Positions 1-5,866 of a DNA stretch of 5,866 nt are shown here, piece by piece. The position numbers were made by a program, and so were the translations under genes. The notes beneath the pieces are model-generated. The model saw nothing but the letters and a program-made list of their open reading frames with translations. It made no database searches and was not told the DNA's origin. The DNA comes from Methanobacteriota archaeon (GTDB lineage: Archaea > Thermoplasmatota > Poseidoniia > Poseidoniales > Poseidoniaceae). Position 1 is the stretch's first letter; each line of letters starts with the position of its first letter. The stretch spans positions 9,362 to 15,227 of the forward strand of contig PBSP01000054.1 in the NCBI GenBank assembly GCA_002726845.1, in the 5' to 3' direction.

Positions 1-848
1 ACGATGTTGCGTCCACCTTTACTGGACTCTCCAGTTGGATTGTATTCTTGACCGTTGAACAATCCCCGATATATCAACTCATTATTCTGACCGTTCATGT
101 CCACCCAAGACGTAATGTCATAACTCCATTGCTTTACGTCTTGTCCAGCACACCAGCCCGCTCTACCGTATGGCCATGAACCGTACTGATTGGCCACGAC
201 CCCATTGCGTACTTCGTTTTCACAACCTGTATTTGAGTTGACAATTGGATGCCACTCATAGGTGTGGTGATTATCGATGTAGTAGTGATGTTGATGATCG
301 CAAAATTCTGCGCAATTTGCATCATCCTTCTGGAAACCGTGTCCCGTAATGGTTGCCACAATTTCGACACGTGTTGTTTCACTTGGCACGGAAAAATTTA
401 GACTTCGAACGTAAAGGCTTTCGTTGTTATATGTACCATCAAATTGCCCACCATTGAATCCAAATTCAGCATCGAAAGCTCGCTCTCCGCTTCCCCAGTT
501 TGAGAATAAAAATTTGATTGTAAAGTCGCCTTTGTTAGCCCCCTTGTAACGGAATCGTCGTTCTTGATCGTCCTCAAGCATGAAAAGATATGGAGTAATA
601 TCTGTCAACCATCGTCCCTCACGGCCGTAAGTTGTTATCCATCGCATGAATTCTGTTCCGCAAGACGAAGAATCATTGGCGTCGCAGATGTAGAGATGGG
701 CAAGATAGTCCCACTCATGGCAACCGCCAGAACTTCCATCACTTTTCTGATATCTGTTGCTACGTTCCTCACAAGCGTGTTCATGAAAGACCTCGAGCGT
801 GTCGTAACTACTCATGTTCTCAGGCAAGGAGAATGTTGCATTTCTGTA
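1..848 (-). other. Peptide-N-glycosidase F-like domain pair within the lipoprotein
   Basis: From about residue 717 the protein follows Elizabethkingia PNGase F, as recalled from memory, through both beta-sandwich domains. The ATFSLPENMSSYDTLEVF stretch (720-737) matches the first domain. Asp763 in HEWD aligns with catalytic Asp60, Glu897 in CAEFC with Glu206, and Trp834 with Trp120. The three PNGase F disulfides map to Cys742-Cys759 (with 16 residues between them instead of 4), Cys895-Cys899 and Cys925-Cys949. Ser832 sits at the Glu118 position. An extra pair, Cys771 and Cys779, could form an added disulfide. The second domain is cut by the window edge, after the RAGWC motif and about 49 further residues. 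Confidence 0.85.
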
Positions 849-2996
849 GGAGTTGTGATTTGCACCCCATCCACCCGAATGCCGTTCAAAATCATAAAGC
901 GTCACAATATCAATGCCAGCATCTTGCATCCGAATTTCAGACTCAAATTCTGCATTCCATTGGTGTGGTTCGTAAGTGTAGTGAAATGGGTCGTTTGTTT
1001 GAGATATCCAAGCATAAATTGATCCCGTTTCACGAGCGCGTTGGAATCGATCAATTCCCATGAAAAATGGGTTGTTGAAACTTGAAATCATTTGTCCTAA
1101 ACCACCTTGGATGTTGCTCGCATCCATATCGATGTAGTGAATTCGCCCGTTCCAAAGCGCCTCCTCGTTTGGATTCAAACGGGCTTCGACGTCGCTCTTT
1201 CTAGACAAAATATCGCTGTGATAACTTGAATCAAACGAGCCATAAAACAAGTGTGTATTGTCTGGTAAATTTCGAATAAAGGTACCTGGGTTTGTGCTCC
1301 ATGTTGCTGAGTTTGAGTTTCCATTGCTGTCGGTAATTTTGAACATGAACAGGTACACGTCATCACCCGTCCACTTGTTTTGGAAGGTGAAGGTCCCGTC
1401 AAGAGTTGGGACGGTAAACGTTGGAACAACATCCATTGGACCATCAACAGAAGTGCCGGAGGTCCACTGAATCGGTTTTTGTATGACCGCACAACCATCC
1501 AAATCGATTGTCCATCGTTCAGGACTGTTGGCACAGATATCTACGTTTTCAAAAACCCCATCGTTGTCGAGGTCAGCGCATCCAACAGAATTGACTTGAA
1601 GAGCCGAAGGCGTACCTTCGCATTGGTCAATCAGATCATTTATTCCATCCGAGTCGGTATCCCGCTCGATAGCAGCACATCCAATTTCATCAACATCTAC
1701 GGCACCAAGTGGTGTGGTTGGACATAAATCCAATGTTGCACCTGTGGCATTAACATCGTTCACATTATCGTTATCATCATCTGCATCTTCTGTGGAATCG
1801 TAACAACCATCCATGTCAAAGTCAGTTAGCGGCGTCCGTTCAGATGCCCAGTTCGATCTACCCTTTGGACACAGGTCTGTTTCATCGATTTCACCGTCGT
1901 TGTCATCATCAGTATCCTCAAGCAGGTCATGACATCCGTCTTGGTCCCAATCGTTGTAAAAGTCCGCTGGCCAGTTGATCTCTCCATCCAAACAATCATC
2001 CAGAGTATCCAATATTCCATCGCCATCATCATCATCATCGTTTGTATCGTCGTTACAACCATCACGATCTCTGTCGTTTACAGGGGTGCTTGTCCAGCCA
2101 AGGGGCGAGAAACATCCATCCTCAGAATCATTTATTCCATCGTTGTCATCATCCAAATCTTCATCATAATCACGACATCCATCCTGATCTCCATCGCTTG
2201 GCAAATTTGACGCCCAACCCTCGGATTCTCCGATTCCATTGGGGCAATTGTCGAGGTCATCCAAAATCCCATCTCCATCTTGATCTTCGCTTATATCGAT
2301 GAGAATCATCGTGTTTTTGGAGTCGTTGGATGTTGTGTAAATCCCACACGCTGCGAATGTTTGAACAACAAACGATTCGGAAACAAGATCCAAATCGGTT
2401 AGTACATAGGAAAACGAACCATCGTCAAGTACTGTTAACTGATGCATGACCGCTGTTGAATCTTCACGATAGAATTGAATTTGAGCACTGCATGAATCCA
2501 AACTTTCATGCAAGACCTGTCCACGTAGTATTAGGATAGACGAATCAGCGACCATGTACTGTGGGACTATGATGGATGTTGATCCTTCATCGGGGATGAG
2601 AACTTGAACAGAGTTGGTCATCGTGATTGCATCGCCCACTGATGGAGTTATGGTCACCTCAATTTGATACGCACCGGGCAAGTTCGGTAGAAGAACAATT
2701 GTAATATGACTCGATTTTTCTGTCAAGTCCCACTCACTCGGACTGATGCTATTTCCAGATCGAGTTATACTCGCCTCAGTTGTGTATGTGCCATCTCCTT
2801 GAGTATCAAGTAGAATCTTGAGTGAAATGAGCTCACCCAGTCCACCTGTTGTCGATTCAAGACCCCAAGATGCATTGAGTTGGTACGGCATCGGATCAAT
2901 TTGTTCCTCATCTTCAGAAGCAGAATCACCACTACCGAAGCAACCGGAAAACATGAGAAGAGATAGAAACACCGCAACCAAGGTCTGTTTCGACAT
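1..2996 (-). CDS. Secreted lipoprotein with TSP3-like repeats and a PNGase F-like domain (partial, C-terminus outside window)
   Basis: The frame is open from an ATG at 2996 to the left edge, giving 998 full codons with no stop. Seen in order: a lipoprotein signal with FSGC at residues 16-19; an acidic linker; two probable beta-sandwich domains (about 37-133 and 134-235); Asp/Cys-rich thrombospondin-type-3-like repeats (238-505); an unassigned domain (about 510-715); and a PNGase F-like region from about 717 to the edge. PNGase F hydrolyses the amide bond between Asn and the first GlcNAc of N-glycans. Matches include CHEWD (759-763), RWITTY (785-790), TITGHG (882-887), CAEFC (895-899) and GRAGWC (944-949). 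I infer a membrane-anchored extracellular deglycosylase for glycoprotein use. The start is chosen because the signal sequence begins there; no Shine-Dalgarno motif is visible. The gene follows the membrane protein gene after 29 bases and may share its transcript. The PNGase F-like assignment is strong; activity is unproven. Confidence 0.88.
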   Translation of the reverse strand, partial: MSKQTLVAVFLSLLMFSGCFGSGDSASEDEEQIDPMPYQLNASWGLESTTGGLGELISLKILLDTQGDGTYTTEASITRSGNSISPSEWDLTEKSSHITIVLLPNLPGAYQIEVTITPSVGDAITMTNSVQVLIPDEGSTSIIVPQYMVADSSILILRGQVLHESLDSCSAQIQFYREDSTAVMHQLTVLDDGSFSYVLTDLDLVSESFVVQTFAACGIYTTSNDSKNTMILIDISEDQDGDGILDDLDNCPNGIGESEGWASNLPSDGDQDGCRDYDEDLDDDNDGINDSEDGCFSPLGWTSTPVNDRDRDGCNDDTNDDDDDGDGILDTLDDCLDGEINWPADFYNDWDQDGCHDLLEDTDDDNDGEIDETDLCPKGRSNWASERTPLTDFDMDGCYDSTEDADDDNDNVNDVNATGATLDLCPTTPLGAVDVDEIGCAAIERDTDSDGINDLIDQCEGTPSALQVNSVGCADLDNDGVFENVDICANSPERWTIDLDGCAVIQKPIQWTSGTSVDGPMDVVPTFTVPTLDGTFTFQNKWTGDDVYLFMFKITDSNGNSNSATWSTNPGTFIRNLPDNTHLFYGSFDSSYHSDILSRKSDVEARLNPNEEALWNGRIHYIDMDASNIQGGLGQMISSFNNPFFMGIDRFQRARETGSIYAWISQTNDPFHYTYEPHQWNAEFESEIRMQDAGIDIVTLYDFERHSGGWGANHNSYRNATFSLPENMSSYDTLEVFHEHACEERSNRYQKSDGSSGGCHEWDYLAHLYICDANDSSSCGTEFMRWITTYGREGRWLTDITPYLFMLEDDQERRFRYKGANKGDFTIKFLFSNWGSGERAFDAEFGFNGGQFDGTYNNESLYVRSLNFSVPSETTRVEIVATITGHGFQKDDANCAEFCDHQHHYYIDNHHTYEWHPIVNSNTGCENEVRNGVVANQYGSWPYGRAGWCAGQDVKQWSYDITSWVDMNGQNNELIYRGLFNGQEYNPTGESSKGGRNI
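1491..2285 (-). repeat. Asp/Cys-rich thrombospondin type 3-like protein repeats
   Basis: Residues 238-502 of the lipoprotein hold about seven degenerate units. Units 2 to 5 begin with D-x-D-G-C at residues 270, 310, 351 and 394, so the period is 40-43 residues (120-129 bases). The consensus by eye is D.DGC.D..ED.DDDNDG..D..D.C followed by a spacer that usually contains Trp. Units 6 and 7 are shorter and lack the Trp spacer. The DxDxDG pattern is the calcium-binding signature of TSP3 repeats, and the two Cys per unit could form disulfides. The likely role is a rigid, calcium-stabilised stalk that holds the catalytic region away from the membrane. Confidence 0.85.
2940..2996 (-). other. Lipoprotein signal peptide with lipobox
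   Basis: The first 19 residues are a short basic start (MSK), a hydrophobic stretch (LVAVFLSLLMF) and SGC, with Cys19 as the expected lipidated residue. A flexible acidic Gly/Ser/Asp/Glu stretch follows (about 20-32), typical of a tether. This predicts export and anchoring on the outer face of the cytoplasmic membrane. The lipid-modification chemistry is not known for most archaea, so the anchor itself is inferred. Confidence 0.85.
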
Positions 2997-3019
2997 GGTT
3001 CTACATGGAAGTAGAGACC
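2997..3019 (-). promoter_or_regulatory. Imperfect hairpin directly before the lipoprotein start codon
   Basis: In the minus-strand transcript, GGU-C-UCUAC (3019-3011) can pair with GUAGA-ACC (3004-2997) around a six-base loop. This gives eight base pairs with one bulged C, ending exactly at the AUG. It fills most of the 29-base gap after the membrane protein stop. No U-tract follows, so it is not a classical terminator; it could limit ribosome access or mark an RNA-processing site. Confidence 0.4.
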
Positions 3020-3025
3020 ATCAAT

Positions 3026-4159
3026 CTAACGCTTACCAATGTAGAATTGCTCAGTTCTTGGGTCGTTAATGTTCAGATTTTTCAAATCCACGACCCTGTC
3101 AGGAAAGTCAACCAATACAGGACAGACCCATAGAAGAGGCATCTTTTTGTCTCTTTTTATTTTCAATATGAATTCCCAATGGACTCGATGCAAGGGGGAA
3201 TTTACCGTTCCTGGCCACAAATCTGCAGGCGGTTCAATACTGAAAGAGCCATCATCTGCAATCGTTGACTGACCGCCTTCTCCGGAAAATCTCATCGGGC
3301 GAAGGAATAGGCCACCTTGAATGTCTTTTCGCTCCATTGGAGAATCCTCTCCACCCGCAGTTCCATCATCAAGTCCCGATTCCCAGTGGTGAGGTAGCGG
3401 TGTTGAAAGACCAATTGGTGGTTGAGAATCCTCTGTTGTGTTTGAAATTTCTATGAGTGCCTCTCGCGATGGGGGTAATGTTCCAACGTGCCAATGCACT
3501 GTCATTGATTTCCAATCTGGAAGGTGTTCAGGAATTTCAATGACTCCCTCAAGAGGCTTTCCGCTTACGGTTTTCGTTGCGAACTGAATCTTTGGCTGTA
3601 GAACAGGCGAGCCCAGGAAATCTTGTTGTCGCTTTAGGTCAATAAAATTAGCAATGAGCCGAAGTAGGATTGGTAGCATTATAATGGGAACAACAATAAT
3701 ACTGAGGATGGGATAATCCAACAAACCAATTTGCAAACTTTTTGTCCCCACACTCGGTATACCTATGGCACTTAATATCGGTTCGAGAAACAGATAGACA
3801 AGCGTCGTCAATAGCAGTATGACTGCAAAATTGATCATCTTGCGAGCGTAGCCATGAAGTTGGTTTGGTAATATATACCAACCGATACGTTGCTTTTCCA
3901 CCAGTTGGACATAGGGTCGTTCGTCTGTCCGATAATCCGTGTTCCCATTAAAGGATTCTTCAACATCGTTGACGAACTTCCGTTCGATGAGCCACCCTTC
4001 TTTGCTTTCAATTGTATAGGGTGGTAAATGTTTCATTACTTCTTCTTCGCTAAGATTGGATTGAACAATTTTCTCCGAAATTGGAGCCGCAGAAGCATGA
4101 ATTCGTTTATCATCGAACGGTGGATATCTGACTCGATGTATGATTGACCAGTTCGACAT
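3026..4159 (-). CDS. Two-helix membrane protein of unknown function
   Basis: This 377-residue protein is not one I recognise. A soluble N-terminal part of about 105 residues is followed by two hydrophobic segments at about 108-133 and 147-172, with a short loop between them. Basic residues lie just before the first (RK at 106-107) and after the second (LKR at 175-177), so both ends are probably cytoplasmic. The C-terminal 190 residues look beta-rich (VIEIP, MTVHWHV, HWEFILKIK, LLWVCPVLVDFP) and are interrupted by a Gly/Asp-rich, probably disordered stretch at about 255-307. The alternating strands ending in a PVLVDFP segment recall arrestin-like beta-sandwiches, but this is a guess. The ATG at 4159 lies 9 bases after the reductase stop, with a GAGG motif at good spacing, so the two genes are very likely co-transcribed. 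Confidence 0.85.
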   Translation of the reverse strand: MSNWSIIHRVRYPPFDDKRIHASAAPISEKIVQSNLSEEEVMKHLPPYTIESKEGWLIERKFVNDVEESFNGNTDYRTDERPYVQLVEKQRIGWYILPNQLHGYARKMINFAVILLLTTLVYLFLEPILSAIGIPSVGTKSLQIGLLDYPILSIIVVPIIMLPILLRLIANFIDLKRQQDFLGSPVLQPKIQFATKTVSGKPLEGVIEIPEHLPDWKSMTVHWHVGTLPPSREALIEISNTTEDSQPPIGLSTPLPHHWESGLDDGTAGGEDSPMERKDIQGGLFLRPMRFSGEGGQSTIADDGSFSIEPPADLWPGTVNSPLHRVHWEFILKIKRDKKMPLLWVCPVLVDFPDRVVDLKNLNINDPRTEQFYIGKR

Positions 4160-4166
4160 CGACTCG

Positions 4167-4170
4167 CCTC
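4167..4170 (-). promoter_or_regulatory. Shine-Dalgarno-like GAGG before the membrane protein gene
   Basis: On the minus strand GAGG overlaps the TGA stop of the reductase gene and ends 7 bases before the ATG at 4159. The spacing fits pairing with the 16S rRNA tail, supports the chosen start and suggests translational coupling of the two genes. Confidence 0.55.
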
Positions 4171-5386
4171 AGGAGAACAGCAATTTTACACCAGCTTGCA
4201 ATGCTAATTTCCGAAATGCTGGTACTTTTTTCAAGAGCGCCAAGCCCAGTGGCACGGGCTTTTCAATATCACCAATTTTATTGATCAGTGCGATTACTTC
4301 TGGCTTCGCGAAGTTGGCAAAGTGTTCGTCAAGTTCTTCATCGGTTCTGGTGGAAACAAGAAGGTCACGCAACGCCCGAGCACGATCTTGTTCTCTCTTC
4401 ATTTTCGGCCATGAAGATTTCGTCACAGATTTAAGATCCTTCTCTTTAAGTTGATTCAAATTGATTTGCTCGACTAGCCTGTCCGCTATGGATGAAATTT
4501 GTTTGAATCCTGGACCGAGCCCTCCTCCTGTGGTTGGTTTGGCCATCCCAGCTGCATCACCAATAACCATGACTCGATCCTTGAACGGTCTTCGAATCAT
4601 TCCAGATGGTACGGGTCCGCAATATCGAGCAGTTTCTGTGATGTTTTCGAAACGGTCTTTCCACAAGGGGTGTTTAAGCAAATCGTTGTAACAGTCCATT
4701 ACCGTACGACCTTCTAGAATTTCTGCTTTTGACCACAAACCAATGCGGTGTGTACCGTTTCCTGATGGTATTACCCATGCAAAAAATCCGGGTGCAATTT
4801 GTGAGCCGCTGTACATTTCTAACCATCGATCCTTTCCTTTGTATCCCACAACTTCGGTTTGAAATCCGATCATCATTTCCTTGGGACGGCCCATTTTGAA
4901 ACGTCGCCGTACCCACGAGTGTGCTCCATCGCAGCCGATGAGTAATTTACAACGCAGTGTTCGAATTTCACCGGTTCGTTGGTTTACAATTTCGACTTCA
5001 ACACCGTCGGAATGAACTTCAGCGGATTTCGGTTGTGATTCTAATATTAAATCGGAACCTGCTTCCAACCCTTGCTGGACAACAGTTTGGTCGAACCGTT
5101 TTCGACAAACGACATAGGTTCTCAATTCGCCTTGCCTACCAACCGGCACAAGTGTCCCTGATGGGCCATGTATGAGTGCTCCATCAACGTCTTCAACAAC
5201 AGTGTCGTATGCTTCCACGGCATCCATTGCACTCGGTGTAACAAGGCCAGCACACTGGAACGGGCGACCAACCTCATTGTGCTCCTCAATCATGACCACG
5301 GACACGCCGCGTTCAGAGAGCTGGCGTGCAGTGTAGCCCCCTACGGGCCCTGCCCCAATAATGACGACATCGTAATCGAAGTCCAT
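4169..5386 (-). CDS. Geranylgeranyl reductase family FAD-dependent oxidoreductase
   Basis: Archaeal members of this family saturate the double bonds of geranylgeranyl chains, making the phytanyl chains of archaeal membrane lipids with FAD and a reductant. The 405-residue protein has the usual length and motif order: the FAD-binding GAGPVGG (11-17) after a beta strand, Glu34 at the end of the second strand, GRPFQCAG (40-47) with the family's conserved Cys45, GCDGAHSWVRR (151-161), GFFAWVIP (200-207) resembling the family's YxWxFP substrate motif, and GDAAGMAKPTTGGG (276-289) contacting the FAD. I chose the ATG at 5386 because it sits just before the first strand; an in-frame TTG at 5413 would add nine unneeded residues. 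It probably starts a unit with the membrane protein downstream. The family is clear; the exact substrate (phospholipid, quinone side chain or other prenyl group) is not, so no symbol is given. Confidence 0.9.
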   Translation of the reverse strand: MDFDYDVVIIGAGPVGGYTARQLSERGVSVVMIEEHNEVGRPFQCAGLVTPSAMDAVEAYDTVVEDVDGALIHGPSGTLVPVGRQGELRTYVVCRKRFDQTVVQQGLEAGSDLILESQPKSAEVHSDGVEVEIVNQRTGEIRTLRCKLLIGCDGAHSWVRRRFKMGRPKEMMIGFQTEVVGYKGKDRWLEMYSGSQIAPGFFAWVIPSGNGTHRIGLWSKAEILEGRTVMDCYNDLLKHPLWKDRFENITETARYCGPVPSGMIRRPFKDRVMVIGDAAGMAKPTTGGGLGPGFKQISSIADRLVEQINLNQLKEKDLKSVTKSSWPKMKREQDRARALRDLLVSTRTDEELDEHFANFAKPEVIALINKIGDIEKPVPLGLALLKKVPAFRKLALQAGVKLLFS

Positions 5387-5429
5387 GATATCACACACTG
5401 TACCGAACTTCAAGAAGTTTCTTCTCTAT

Positions 5430-5866
5430 CTAACGTTTTGCAAAGCGATATCCTATCCGTTGATTCTTCTTCAAATAAAGAATCGCTGTGTATGGGTTTC
5501 CCGTCTTTTTTGCGATGAGATCGTCGAAAGGACCAATTTGTCCTTTTTCGATTAGTTCTTTTGCTTCTTCGCGGGTGATTTCTCGCTTGGAGATCTCTCG
5601 AGGAATATCGATTTTACAGCCAGTTGCACTGCTTCTGGGTCTGAAATGTGTCTCAGTTTCATAAATTTCAGCCCCAAATTTTGGGCAAATCGCTACAACG
5701 CCTGGTTGAACCTCAAACCGCCGTGCATCGGCCGCAGCTTCCCTTGGAGGAAATTCAAATCCAACCTTGTTTCCTTCTAGAACCAAGAATGCGGGGAATG
5801 GTCGCCCCCGCCTAGAAATAAAGTCCTCAATGAGTGGAGATTTCCCTTCCAAAAGTATGGATTTTG
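5430..5866 (-). CDS. C-terminal end of a probable type IA DNA topoisomerase (partial, N-terminus outside window)
   Basis: The frame is open to the right edge and ends at TAG (5430-5432), leaving 144 residues. Two copies of the topoisomerase C-terminal repeat are visible, numbering from the first full codon: LLEGKS..IEDFISRRGRPFPAFLVL..NKVGFEF (about 4-38) and LIEKGQ..FDDLIAKKTGNPYTAILYL..QRIGYRF (about 104-141). Between them is a zinc-ribbon-like segment with CPKFG (60-64), Cys83 and PREI (88-91), matching the CPxCG...C...Rxi layout of these repeats but with two of the four expected Cys missing. In type IA topoisomerases such repeats follow the Toprim and strand-passage core and bind DNA. The TTG at 5852 is inside the first repeat and is not a real start. 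Proteins other than topoisomerases can carry this repeat, so the enzyme assignment is inferred. Confidence 0.7.
   Translation of the reverse strand, partial: KSILLEGKSPLIEDFISRRGRPFPAFLVLEGNKVGFEFPPREAAADARRFEVQPGVVAICPKFGAEIYETETHFRPRSSATGCKIDIPREISKREITREEAKELIEKGQIGPFDDLIAKKTGNPYTAILYLKKNQRIGYRFAKR

Noticed and set aside
564..1022. Plus-strand open frame of 152 codons
   Set aside because: It lies wholly inside the PNGase F-like coding region on the other strand, and its translation shows no domain, signal or family pattern.
1175..1534. Minus-strand open frame of 119 codons in a different frame
   Set aside because: It overlaps the continuous lipoprotein frame, which carries recognisable repeats on this stretch; two genes here on the same strand are not plausible.
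1929..2210. Plus-strand frames rich in Ile, Ser or His
   Set aside because: These are reverse reads of GAT/GAC-rich codons of the Asp repeats; the bias comes from the ATC-rich complement, not from a real gene.
1491..2285. Regularly spaced similar segments as a possible CRISPR array or DNA repeat array
   Set aside because: The copies are degenerate in DNA, lie in an open coding frame and match at protein level as TSP3-like units.
2997..3025. Hairpin as a transcription terminator of the upstream genes
   Set aside because: No U-rich run follows the stem, and the next gene starts immediately after it.
5387..5413. TTG start at 5413 for the reductase
   Set aside because: It adds nine residues with no family counterpart, while the ATG at 5386 stands at the usual distance from the FAD-binding glycine motif.
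5433..5852. A separate 140-residue protein starting from TTG at 5852
   Set aside because: The frame is open upstream to the edge and the TTG falls within the first topoisomerase repeat, so this is the tail of a longer gene.

Overview
The window reads as a compact piece of archaeal chromosome, most likely from the marine Thermoplasmatota (Candidatus Poseidoniales / Marine Group II, or a close relative). This placement is inferred from three things: a geranylgeranyl-reductase-family flavoenzyme of the archaeal membrane-lipid type; a very large secreted lipoprotein that combines a short Cys-lipobox signal, thrombospondin-type-3-like Asp/Cys repeats and an enzymatic C-terminus, an architecture I associate with this group; and moderate GC content with almost no intergenic DNA. 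No marker gene settles the taxonomy.

All four genes lie on the minus strand and are transcribed from right to left. At the right edge (5430-5866) is the 3' end of a gene that enters from outside, carrying two topoisomerase C-terminal repeats and a half-degenerate zinc ribbon, so probably the tail of a type IA DNA topoisomerase. After about 43 bases comes a complete geranylgeranyl reductase family protein (4169-5386). Nine bases further on, with a Shine-Dalgarno-like GAGG overlapping the previous stop, is a 377-residue membrane protein of unknown function (3026-4159). After another 29 bases, which are largely filled by an imperfect hairpin, a giant ORF starts at 2996 and runs off the left edge with at least 998 codons.

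The giant ORF is the main content of the window. It encodes, in order, a lipoprotein signal (Cys19), two probable beta-sandwich domains, about 265 residues of Asp-rich repeats with a 40-43 residue period, an unassigned domain of about 200 residues, and a region that aligns by eye over its length with both domains of peptide-N-glycosidase F. That region keeps the equivalents of the catalytic Asp60 and Glu206 and all three disulfide cysteine pairs of the Elizabethkingia enzyme, but has Ser at the Glu118 position. I infer a surface-anchored archaeal deglycosylase (or glycan-binding relative) acting on N-glycoproteins outside the cell.

The spacing suggests that the reductase and the membrane protein are co-transcribed, perhaps with the lipoprotein. 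A functional link between lipid saturation, the orphan membrane protein and the lipoprotein is not shown by the sequence. There is no tRNA, rRNA, CRISPR array, insertion sequence or plus-strand gene that I can support.
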